Shown piece by piece: positions 1 through 5,239 of a DNA stretch of 6,437 nt. This DNA comes from Cyanobacteria bacterium T3Sed10_344R1 (GTDB lineage: Bacteria > Cyanobacteriota > Cyanobacteriia > Phormidesmidales > Phormidesmidaceae). Where the stretch lies: contig PXDR01000106.1 of assembly GCA_003566335.1 (NCBI GenBank), positions 1 to 6,437 of the forward strand, read 5' to 3'. How positions within the stretch are numbered: position 1 is the first letter of the stretch; every line of letters starts with the position of its first letter. The notes under the pieces are model-generated. The model had not been told where the DNA came from. It saw only the letters and a list, made by a program, of their open reading frames with translations, and searched no databases. A program made the translations under genes and the position numbers.

Positions 1-1311
1 AACTCCCGCGAGAGCACCAAGGACAAAATACGCGAAGTCGAACACATCATCGAAGAACTGGGGGACTGGCAGGGCACCGACCCCAACACCGGCTTTCAGC
101 TGGTCAAAACCGCCGACGGCAAACTGCTCAAAATTGCCGACCTAGTCGATGACGACCCCAGCAAACGGGACAAAGTCGCCGCCGCCCTCAAAGACTCCAG
201 CCAGAAAAACAACCGCGACCATGTCGATATGATCATCGCCCTGGGCATGGCCAAAGAAGGCTTTGACTGGATTTGGTGCGAACACGCCCTCACCATCGGC
301 TACCGGGCCAGCCTGACCGAAATCATCCAAATCATTGGCCGGGCCACTCGGGATGCCCCCGGCAAAACCCGCGCCCGGTTCACTAACCTAATCGCCGAAC
401 CCGACGCCAGCGAAACTGCCGTCACCGAGGCCGTCAACGACACCCTCAAAGCGTTCGCAGCCAGTCTGCTGATGGAACAAGTCCTCTCGCCCCGCTTCGA
501 CTTTCGGCCCAAGCAACCCAGCAACGAAGCCACCCCCGGTTTCGACTACGGCGACGCAGGTTACGACCCCAACCATTGCAACGTGGGCGTCAACCCAGAC
601 ACCGGCCAAATCCAGATTGAAATCAAAGGGCTAGTCGAACCCAAAAACCCAGAAGCCAAGCGGATCTGCCAAGAAGACCTAACCGAGCTGGTCACCGCCT
701 TTGTCCAAGACACCTCAACCCTTGAGCAAGGCTTATTGAATGAAGAAGTCGTACCCGAAGAACTTACCCAGGTACGAATGGGCAAAATCGTTCAAGAAAA
801 ATTCCCCGACCTAGAAACCGAAGATCAAGAAGCGGTGCGTCAACATGCGATCGCAGCCTTCAACCTGGTTCAACAGGGCAAAAAAATCCTCGGCGAAGCC
901 AGCGGCACCTATGGGGCCAAGTCCGACCCGACGACTCCTGAACCTGCCCCGGCCAACGATCTAGAGCCCAGCAAAAACACCGCCCTGCTCGACGGTGTCC
1001 GGCAATTTGCCCTCTCCGTCACCGAGCTGGACATGGACTTAATCGACCGGATCAACCCCTTTGGCGCAGCCTACGCCATCCTCGCCAAAACCATGAGCGA
1101 AGAACGGCTAAAACAAGTCGCAGAAGTCATCGCCGCCAAGCGGGTCAGCCTCAGCCTAGACGACGCCCGAGCCCTGGCTAGACGCGCCCAGCGATTCAAA
1201 CAAGAGAAAGGCCGCCTCCCCTCCCTCACCGCTACCGACCCCTGGGAAAAACAGATGGCCGAGGGGATTGCCTTCCTGCAACGCAAGGTCAAGGAAGAAA
1301 GCAACGCCTAG
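1..1311 (+). CDS. SF2 DEAD/DEAH-box helicase, C-terminal part (5' truncated by window edge)
   Basis: Frame 1 is open from the first base to the TAG at 1309-1311, giving 436 visible residues; the start and the Walker A/B motifs lie left of the window. The visible part begins in the second RecA-like domain. Motif V is GMAKEGFD (visible residues 82-89) and motif VI is QIIGRATRD (110-118), the arginine-finger motif of Res/DEAD-type SF2 helicases. ATP-driven translocation or unwinding of DNA is therefore expected. After residue 150 come a long helical, acidic region and a C-terminal stretch with GRLPS...DPWE (about 398-420), also seen near the N terminus of the GIY-YIG protein encoded downstream. 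I recall this type of helicase lying directly next to such a GIY-YIG gene in other bacteria, which suggests a common operon and a defence or DNA-processing role; that role is inference. Here about 1 kb separates them. The helicase class is secure; substrate and exact family are not. Confidence 0.9.
   Translation, partial: NSRESTKDKIREVEHIIEELGDWQGTDPNTGFQLVKTADGKLLKIADLVDDDPSKRDKVAAALKDSSQKNNRDHVDMIIALGMAKEGFDWIWCEHALTIGYRASLTEIIQIIGRATRDAPGKTRARFTNLIAEPDASETAVTEAVNDTLKAFAASLLMEQVLSPRFDFRPKQPSNEATPGFDYGDAGYDPNHCNVGVNPDTGQIQIEIKGLVEPKNPEAKRICQEDLTELVTAFVQDTSTLEQGLLNEEVVPEELTQVRMGKIVQEKFPDLETEDQEAVRQHAIAAFNLVQQGKKILGEASGTYGAKSDPTTPEPAPANDLEPSKNTALLDGVRQFALSVTELDMDLIDRINPFGAAYAILAKTMSEERLKQVAEVIAAKRVSLSLDDARALARRAQRFKQEKGRLPSLTATDPWEKQMAEGIAFLQRKVKEESNA
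847..854. repeat. HIP1 octamer GCGATCGC (first of eight in the window)
   Basis: The highly iterated palindrome of cyanobacteria occurs at 847-854, 1540-1547, 3030-3037, 4219-4226, 4309-4316, 5099-5106, 5132-5139 and 5430-5437, about one per 800 bases. This far exceeds chance and is the main base-level evidence that the DNA is cyanobacterial. The helicase, DUF559 and GIY-YIG genes each carry one, so the accessory genes show no lack of the motif and may have resided in cyanobacteria for a long time. Confidence 0.9.
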
Positions 1312-1330
1312 GATTTGGGATGGGGTGTTG

Positions 1331-1374
1331 TGACGCCCCGAATACCCCCCTTAGTCCCCCCTTGGTAAGGGGGG
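1331..1374 (+). repeat. Palindromic repeat unit A, copy 1
   Basis: This 44-bp unit starts TGACGCCCCGAATA and ends in CCCCCCTTGGTAAGGGGGG, an 8-bp stem with a 3-nt loop. It is identical to 1471-1514 and 2050-2093. It begins 20 bases after the helicase stop codon, so it would form a GC-rich hairpin in the 3' end of the helicase mRNA. A run of five T at 1384-1388 follows about 10 bases later, too far for a classical intrinsic terminator. Together with the inverted unit B that follows, it forms a larger imperfect palindrome (about 1343-1431). Confidence 0.9.
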
Positions 1375-1387
1375 AAACTGGAATTTT

Positions 1388-1522
1388 TCTTGTCCTCCCC
1401 CTTACCAAGGGGGAGTTAGAGGGGGTAATGCAGCACGTTCGCATCAAGTCTGACTTGCCGGTAGGTTGATTGACGCCCCGAATACCCCCCTTAGTCCCCC
1501 CTTGGTAAGGGGGGAGACCGGA
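1388..1522 (+). repeat. 135-bp block, copy 1 (unit B, spacer, unit A)
   Basis: This block recurs at 1967-2101 with no indels and only two differences (T/C at 1416/1995 and G/A at 1464/2043). It has three parts. Unit B (1388-1431) has the hairpin core CCCCCTTACCAAGGGGG and resembles unit A in reverse orientation. A spacer follows, with a small hairpin CAAGT-ctg-ACTTG at 1445-1457. Then comes unit A (1471-1514). The DUF559 gene, read leftwards, ends inside this unit A: its TAA stop is the complement of TTA at 1491-1493. The near identity of the two copies suggests recent duplication or gene conversion. Confidence 0.92.
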
Positions 1523-1880
1523 GATCGTGGATCAGGAGGGCGATCGCCTCGACCACTCCATCTAAGTCCTGATACACCTGCTGATTCGTAAACCGCACTA
1601 CCCGCATTCCCTTCGATTGCAAGAACACTTGCCGATCGGCATCATATGTCTGCGCATCTTCCCCAATATGGCTATCACCATCCACCTCAATCACTAGCTT
1701 TAGTGCCGGGCCATAAAAATCAACCACAAACGGTCCAACACTGTACTGCCGTCGAAACTTGCACTCCTCAACCTGCCGACTTCGCAACTTAGCCCACAGC
1801 AACTTTTCGGCTGGCGGCATATTATTACGCAGTGATCGGCGCTTATCCCGCTCGGATGACTGGTTGTACAGCTTTGTCAT
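1491..1880 (-). CDS. DUF559 endonuclease-domain protein (Vsr-like PD-(D/E)XK fold)
   Basis: A small protein of the DUF559 family, related in fold to the Vsr very-short-patch repair endonuclease; members are predicted DNA nucleases with mostly unknown substrates. Visible signatures are the N-terminal RRSLRNNMPPAEKLLWAKLR, then KFRRQYSVGPFVVDFY (the first acidic catalytic position), then LVIEVDGDSH (the E-x-D/DGDSH motif), and a C-terminal VVRFTNQQV. Two in-frame ATGs exist. The one at 1892 directly abuts the AGGAG (complement of 1893-1897), leaving no spacing, while the one at 1880 lies 12 bases from it and gives MTKLYNQ, a start I recall for relatives; I prefer 1880 (129 aa). The last residues, PPLPRGD, and the stop are encoded by palindromic unit A. 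The gene runs opposite to its neighbours and lies between two copies of a 135-bp repeat, so it probably belongs to the repeat element rather than to the helicase operon. The Cys usual after the DFY motif is Gly here. Confidence 0.88.
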   Translation of the reverse strand: MTKLYNQSSERDKRRSLRNNMPPAEKLLWAKLRSRQVEECKFRRQYSVGPFVVDFYGPALKLVIEVDGDSHIGEDAQTYDADRQVFLQSKGMRVVRFTNQQVYQDLDGVVEAIALLIHDLRSPPLPRGD

Positions 1881-1890
1881 AAGAGCACCC

Positions 1891-1950
1891 ATCTCCTATC
1901 AAGAGGGAGAGCTTTTATCTTTCCCCTTTTCAAGGTGGAGTTAAAGGAAG
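1891..1950 (+). repeat. Two degenerate B-like repeat units upstream of the DUF559 gene
   Basis: The segments 1891-1916 and 1917-1950 resemble unit B in a decayed form. The first reads CTCCTATCAAGAGGGAGAGCT; the second has CCCCTTTTCAAGGTGGAGTTA, against CCCCCTTACCAAGGGGGAGTTA in unit B. On the minus strand the first supplies the AGGAG Shine-Dalgarno sequence of the DUF559 gene. Resemblance was judged by eye. A run of seven A follows at 1951-1957. Confidence 0.55.
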
Positions 1951-1966
1951 AAAAAAACAGCATATA

Positions 1967-2101
1967 TCTTGTCCTCCCCCTTACCAAGGGGGAGCTAGAG
2001 GGGGTAATGCAGCACGTTCGCATCAAGTCTGACTTGCCGGTAAGTTGATTGACGCCCCGAATACCCCCCTTAGTCCCCCCTTGGTAAGGGGGGAGACCGG
2101 A
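1967..2101 (+). repeat. 135-bp block, copy 2 (unit B, spacer, unit A)
   Basis: The second copy of the block at 1388-1522, in the same orientation at an offset of 579 bp with two substitutions. Unit B spans 1967-2010, the spacer hairpin CAAGT/ACTTG lies at 2024-2036, and unit A is at 2050-2093. The two copies flank the DUF559 gene as direct repeats. Homologous recombination between them would remove the gene and leave one block. Confidence 0.92.
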
Positions 2102-2106
2102 AGCTG

Positions 2107-2147
2107 TCTTGTTCTCCCCCTTGGTAAGGAGAGCTAGAGGGGAGTAA
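2107..2147 (+). repeat. Diverged B-like repeat unit at the end of the block
   Basis: It begins TCTTGTTCTCCCCCTTGG and continues AAGGAGAGCTAGAGGGGAGTAA. It aligns without gaps to the start of unit B, but the centre reads TTGGTAAGG instead of TTACCAAGG and several G positions differ. It marks the right-hand limit of recognisable repeat sequence. No repeat sequence is visible from 2148 to 2183. Confidence 0.7.
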
Positions 2148-2219
2148 AGACAGGTAACGCTACGAGACCAGAACTGATAGTAGTCTCTATCTGTGCCCAG
2201 CACCGTTAGTCAGCTAATA

Positions 2220-2250
2220 CAATGGAACACATGTTACTCCGGTTCCATTG
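2220..2250 (+). repeat. 9-bp perfect inverted repeat (CAATGGAAC/GTTCCATTG)
   Basis: CAATGGAAC at 2220-2228 is mirrored exactly by GTTCCATTG at 2242-2250 around a 13-base loop that contains ACATGT. It lies at the left edge of the coding-like remnant, about 90 bases before the GIY-YIG start. It could be an operator-type site, an RNA hairpin or the scar of an element end; it is not followed by a T tract, so it is not an intrinsic terminator. Confidence 0.6.
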
Positions 2251-2328
2251 CCCTGCTAGACGCCACCCTAGAGCGGCTGTCCACAGAAACCAACACCGCT
2301 GCCGCCAACTGGTTGATGCAGCAGTTGC

Positions 2329-2334
2329 AAGGTG
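2329..2334 (+). promoter_or_regulatory. Ribosome binding site that decides the GIY-YIG start
   Basis: AAGGTG at 2329-2334 lies about 5 bases before the ATG at 2338. The alternative GTG start at 2332 falls inside this Shine-Dalgarno-like sequence, so the ATG at 2338 is the better start. Confidence 0.6.
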
Positions 2335-2337
2335 ATC

Positions 2338-3534
2338 ATGCCTAAATCAAGCGCTAAGCACACCACCGACGCCGACCTGGAACTGCTGGCGGATCTCGGC
2401 CTCGACACTGCCCCCACCCCGACCGTCCAGCGATCTGCCCGAGAAGAGCGGATTATCGCCGGGTTTGAAGACATTGAGCGGTTCGTGGCAGAACAGGGTC
2501 GCCTGCCTCAGCATGGGGAAGACCGCGACATCTTTGAACGGCTCTACGCGGTACGGCTAGATTGCCTGCGGGAATCGGCAGAATGCCGGGCTGTCTTGGA
2601 GCCGCTTGACGCCCAGGGACTCTTAAACGCCGACGCCAGCCTGATCCCAGAAGCTGAAGACCTTGATGACGCGGCACTGCTGGCTTCCCTAGGGGCTGAG
2701 GCTGCCGAGGACGACGTCACCCAGCTGACCCATGTGCGGTCGCGCCAGGAAATCAAAGCGGCAGAGGAAGTGGCCCAGCGCACCCCCTGCCCAGACTTCG
2801 CCGAGTTCAAGCCTGTATTCAAACAAGTGCAGCAGGACTTAACCACCGGAGCCCGGCAAACCCTGAAGTACCAAGACAATGCAGAAGTCAATCCAGGAGA
2901 TCTGTTTATTCTCGATGGGCACAAGGTCTTGGTGGCTGACATGGGCGAACCGTTTATCAGCGACTATGGCCGCTCCGACTGTCGGCTGCGGGTGATCTAC
3001 GACAACGGCACGGAAAGCGATCTATTGCTGCGATCGCTTCAGCGTGCTCTCAACAAAGACAAGACCAGCCGTCGCATCACCACCCCAGATCTCGGCCCCC
3101 TGTTTTCCCAGGTTGAAGCAGAGGACGACCTGCCCAGCGGCTACATTTACGTGCTCAGGAGCAAGTCAGATCACCCCTTCATTGCCAAAAATCGGGCTGT
3201 CATCCACAAAATCGGCGTGACCGGCGGCGACGTGAAGCGCCGGATTGCTAACGCCAAGAAAGACCCCACATACTTGCTAGCAGAAGTGGAAATCGTCGCC
3301 ACCTTTAAGCTGGCAAACATTAACCGCACAGGGCTTGAGGCGCTGCTGCAAAAGTTTTTTGCGGATGCTCGACTGGACTTGGAATTACCCGATCGCTTCG
3401 GCACCCCCGTAAAGCCGAGGGAGTGGTTTCTCGTTCCCCTAGCGGTAATTGAAGCGGTAATGGAAAAAATCCAGGCAGGCACCCTCGACCAATTTCGCTA
3501 CGACCGGGAGACAGCCACACTCACCCGACTTTGA
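2338..3534 (+). CDS. GIY-YIG nuclease family protein (T5orf172/MUG113-like), probable helicase partner
   Basis: A 398-residue protein with a C-terminal GIY-YIG nuclease fold. Visible motifs: YIY (269-271), KIG (291-293), the catalytic-arginine region VKRRI (299-303), the metal-binding glutamate in TGLEALL (E334) and REWF (361-364). This fits the T5orf172/MUG113 branch, which cuts DNA with one metal ion. The N-terminal region (residues 10-110) has EERIIAGFEDIERF and GRLPQHGEDRDIFERLYA, and the middle has GDLFILDGHKVLVAD and RVIYDNGTESD, both familiar to me from homologues placed next to SF2 helicases. The N-terminal GRLP motif resembles the helicase C terminus. The ATG at 2338 is chosen because AAGGTG lies 5 bases upstream. 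No membrane segment or signal is seen, so it is cytoplasmic. A joint defence role with the helicase is likely but inferred. Confidence 0.9.
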   Translation: MPKSSAKHTTDADLELLADLGLDTAPTPTVQRSAREERIIAGFEDIERFVAEQGRLPQHGEDRDIFERLYAVRLDCLRESAECRAVLEPLDAQGLLNADASLIPEAEDLDDAALLASLGAEAAEDDVTQLTHVRSRQEIKAAEEVAQRTPCPDFAEFKPVFKQVQQDLTTGARQTLKYQDNAEVNPGDLFILDGHKVLVADMGEPFISDYGRSDCRLRVIYDNGTESDLLLRSLQRALNKDKTSRRITTPDLGPLFSQVEAEDDLPSGYIYVLRSKSDHPFIAKNRAVIHKIGVTGGDVKRRIANAKKDPTYLLAEVEIVATFKLANINRTGLEALLQKFFADARLDLELPDRFGTPVKPREWFLVPLAVIEAVMEKIQAGTLDQFRYDRETATLTRL

Positions 3535-3623
3535 TCCGCCCCGGCATAAACCCACAGGGAGTCTTGGTTCACAGCGTCAACTTAATCAGCCCCCCGAATC
3601 CTACCGAATCCCACGGCGTTCTC

Positions 3624-4211
3624 TTACTGACCGTCCTCAGAAACAAAGGGCATCTCAGCCGGATTCACGGCAGGATCAACAGCAGCATCGGCGGGGTCGC
3701 TGTCAGGGGACTCAGTGGGGGCGGCTTCGTCCTCTAGGCGGCGGGAGTTCCCGGCCCGGACCCAGCCCTCTTGACTCGTGCTGGGGATGCGTACCCGCAG
3801 CCACTGGCGGTCTTCGCTTTCTTCTAAGACAACCATGCGTTCGTTGTTCTCGATGCCCCCCATCTGGTTGTACTGGGTGCCGGGGCCATCCCGCAGGACA
3901 AGGCCAATCGGTTGGGTGACCATCGCAGTGTAGGCTCCCGGCTCTAGAGCGGGGTCGGCAACGGGCGTTTCGGGCTCGGTGGGGGGAGCTTCAGCCTCCG
4001 TTTCAGCCTCGGTTTCGTCAGTTGCTTCTGTGGGCTCAGTTTCAACATCAGCAACCAGGGCCACGTCGTTCTCAAAGGTGGGGCGATCTGGCAGCACGGC
4101 CAGTTTGGCCATGAAGTAGCGGGCCGCAGCGACGCTAGCTAAGGACAGCAGCATTAGGGCAAAGAAAAGCCCCAGCAGCAGTTTGGTCAGTCCGAGCAGA
4201 AATCCTTTCAT
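3624..4211 (-). CDS. Membrane-anchored bacterial SH3 (SH3b) domain protein
   Basis: A 195-residue protein. Residues 4-30 form one hydrophobic segment (KGFLLGLTKLLLGLFFALM...), a signal anchor or uncleaved signal peptide with no lipobox. Residues 48-92 are a low-complexity acidic linker rich in Glu, Thr and Pro. Residues 94-158 match an SH3b domain: LRDGPGTQYNQMG (106-118), WLRV (137-140) and GWV (149-151), a pattern typical of peptidoglycan- or protein-binding SH3 domains. Residues 159-195 are another acidic, Pro/Asp-rich tail. The domain is probably displayed in the periplasm. The gene lies 60 bases downstream of the SGNH hydrolase gene in the same direction and may be co-transcribed with it. 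It has no clear Shine-Dalgarno sequence; a HIP1 octamer lies 7 bases before the start. Its 3' end faces the GIY-YIG gene across 89 bases with no obvious terminator. The specific function is unknown. Confidence 0.85.
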   Translation of the reverse strand: MKGFLLGLTKLLLGLFFALMLLSLASVAAARYFMAKLAVLPDRPTFENDVALVADVETEPTEATDETEAETEAEAPPTEPETPVADPALEPGAYTAMVTQPIGLVLRDGPGTQYNQMGGIENNERMVVLEESEDRQWLRVRIPSTSQEGWVRAGNSRRLEDEAAPTESPDSDPADAAVDPAVNPAEMPFVSEDGQ

Positions 4212-4241
4212 GGCGCAAGCGATCGCAATTAAGGTAGCAGT

Positions 4242-4264
4242 CTGGGATGGTTATAGCATCCCAG
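4242..4264 (-). other. Hairpin between hydrolase and SH3 genes, with a possible extended -10 element
   Basis: CTGGGATG (4242-4249) and CATCCCAG (4257-4264) form a perfect 8-bp stem with a 7-base loop in the 60-base gap between the two minus-strand genes. No T tract follows on the minus strand, so a simple terminator is unlikely. Read on the minus strand, the loop and one flank give TGCTATAAC (complement of 4250-4258), which resembles an extended -10 promoter element. No good -35 box is seen. It may be a promoter for the SH3 gene, an attenuator or an mRNA processing site. Confidence 0.4.
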
Positions 4265-4271
4265 GGGGGAG

Positions 4272-5180
4272 TTACGGTGACGCTTCGAGCTGAGTTTGGC
4301 TAAAAATTGCGATCGCAGTGCGCCAGACGATATAGCCTTGTTCGTTTAAATGCAGGCCATCCGTACTCAGGTCGGGCCGCAGGTAGCCCTCACCAGTCAC
4401 CATTAGCGGGTAGAGATCGAGGAAGTAAGCGCCATAGTCAACGGCAATATCCTCAAGCTGTTGATTCACCGCCATAATTTGCTCATTCGGCAAAGCCAGC
4501 AGCCGCTCACGGCCTTCCCAGGTGGCTTGTTCGGCACTGTGGGGCAAAATCGACTGCACCACCAGCTGGGTTTGGGGATGCTGCTGCTGCAAATAAATCA
4601 GGGTTTGGCGATAGTTGTCTAGCACCGTCTCCTCTGAGGTGCCCCGAATCAGGTCATTGATGCCAATCATGATGAAGATGGTTTCGGGCTGGGTGTCGTC
4701 CAGCAGGGACAGACGGGCCAGCAGCCCAACGGAGTCATCTCCAGAAATCCCTTGGTTGAGCCAGGTGCGCCGACCGGGCAGTAGGTCTGACGGGAACCAC
4801 AGGCTGATGGAATCGCCGAGCAGTATGGTCAACCGCTCAGGCTGACGGGCAGCGGCAGCTTGGGCTTCTTGGGCCAATAGATCGACCCACTGCTCGTAGG
4901 CCAACTGGTGGCGGGTTCCCATTTCTGGGGTGAAGGCTAGGGTCTCTGGAACTGGTTCATCCGCAAGCGACTCTGAATCAACTCCTGGCGGCGTGGCGGC
5001 AGATCGCGGCGATTCTATCGTGAGCAGCAGCACGGTGGCGAACAAGAGCCCATTTAGCACCAGGGATAGCCAAGCCCAAAGGGGAATGGGGCTGAAGTGC
5101 GATCGCAACCGAGGACGGCGACCGCGAGGTTGCGATCGCCGCCGGTATCGACCCGATGGTTTGTTATCCCAAGACTTCAT
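4272..5180 (-). CDS. Membrane-anchored SGNH/GDSL-family hydrolase
   Basis: A 302-residue SGNH hydrolase carrying all four family blocks: LLGDSIS (catalytic S124), NQGISGD (oxyanion glycine G144), MIGINDL (oxyanion N175) and DGLHLN (D274 and H277 of the triad). Members are esterases, lipases, thioesterases or deacetylases of lipids and cell-wall sugars; the substrate cannot be read here. The N terminus is strongly basic (residues 11-27 rich in Arg) and followed by one membrane segment (about 34-56). By the positive-inside rule the catalytic domain should face the periplasm, with a linker at 57-90. The start ATG is at 5180; no strong Shine-Dalgarno sequence precedes it. The gene begins 59 bases downstream of gyrA, just past a terminator hairpin, and probably forms a unit with the SH3b gene. 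Codons 14-28 contain a 12-bp inverted repeat made of two HIP1 sites. Confidence 0.92.
   Translation of the reverse strand: MKSWDNKPSGRYRRRSQPRGRRPRLRSHFSPIPLWAWLSLVLNGLLFATVLLLTIESPRSAATPPGVDSESLADEPVPETLAFTPEMGTRHQLAYEQWVDLLAQEAQAAAARQPERLTILLGDSISLWFPSDLLPGRRTWLNQGISGDDSVGLLARLSLLDDTQPETIFIMIGINDLIRGTSEETVLDNYRQTLIYLQQQHPQTQLVVQSILPHSAEQATWEGRERLLALPNEQIMAVNQQLEDIAVDYGAYFLDLYPLMVTGEGYLRPDLSTDGLHLNEQGYIVWRTAIAIFSQTQLEASP
5099..5139. repeat. HIP1-based 12-bp perfect inverted repeat inside the hydrolase gene
   Basis: GCGATCGCAACC at 5099-5110 is exactly complementary to GGTTGCGATCGC at 5128-5139, with a 17-base spacer. Each arm contains a full HIP1 octamer. It covers codons 14-28 of the hydrolase gene, which encode the Arg-rich cytoplasmic N terminus, so a strong hairpin is expected about 40 bases into the coding mRNA. 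Confidence 0.85.
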
Positions 5181-5190
5181 AGTTGGGATT

Positions 5191-5221
5191 TTAAGAGAAA
5201 CCCCTGGGGGGTGCCAGGGGT
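5191..5221 (-). terminator. gyrA: Rho-independent terminator of gyrA
   Basis: On the minus strand, ACCCCTGG (complement of 5214-5221) pairs with CCAGGGGT (complement of 5200-5207) around a 6-base loop, and TTTCTCTT follows directly. The 8-bp GC-rich stem plus T-rich tail lies 18 bases after the gyrA stop codon. It fits an intrinsic terminator separating gyrA from the hydrolase gene, which starts only 20 bases further on. The hydrolase must then rely on read-through or on a promoter within this short gap or the end of gyrA. Confidence 0.65.
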
Positions 5222-5239
5222 AAATTGGTTACTTGCCGG

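Larger units (their letters stand above)
2184..2345 (+). pseudogene. Probable C-terminal remnant of an unidentified gene upstream of the GIY-YIG gene
   Basis: Frame 3 is open from just after the TAG at 2181-2183 to the TAA at 2343-2345. From about 2238 it reads as plausible protein: SGSIALLDATLERL, then STETNTAAANWLMQQLQGDH. Of those 35 codons about 24 end in G or C, like the neighbouring real genes and unlike the AT-richer flanking repeat DNA. The stop codon overlaps the ATG of the GIY-YIG gene (ATGCCTAA), an arrangement typical of translationally coupled operon genes. No ATG opens this frame; a GTG at 2193 has no visible ribosome binding site. The simplest reading is the 3' end of a gene once located between helicase and GIY-YIG nuclease and cut by the repeat/DUF559 insertion. 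A short functional leader ORF is an alternative. The protein family is not recognised. Confidence 0.4.

Noticed and set aside
1331..1374. G-quadruplex in the minus strand of unit A
   Set aside because: Only three G tracts of four or more occur close together, and the adjacent C tracts favour duplex hairpins; support is too weak.
1331..2147. CRISPR-like array
   Set aside because: The repeats are palindromic units in both orientations with irregular, mostly identical spacers and a gene between them; there are no unique equal-length spacers.
1331..2147. Insertion sequence with transposase
   Set aside because: No transposase frame and no matching terminal inverted repeats with target duplication were found; the only gene is a DUF559 nuclease.
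2222..2335. Small ATG-started ORF of 37 codons (MEHMLLRFHC...)
   Set aside because: It has an Arg/His-rich composition typical of a shifted frame, and no ribosome binding site; frame 3 over the same bases looks more like protein.
3535..3623. Terminator between the convergent GIY-YIG and SH3b genes
   Set aside because: No stem with a T tract is visible in either direction; only a short tandem CCGAATCC repeat at 3594-3611 is seen.
3531..3737. Plus-strand ORF after the GIY-YIG gene
   Set aside because: It has no family resemblance and overlaps the 3' end of the SH3b gene on the opposite strand, whose tail explains the sequence.
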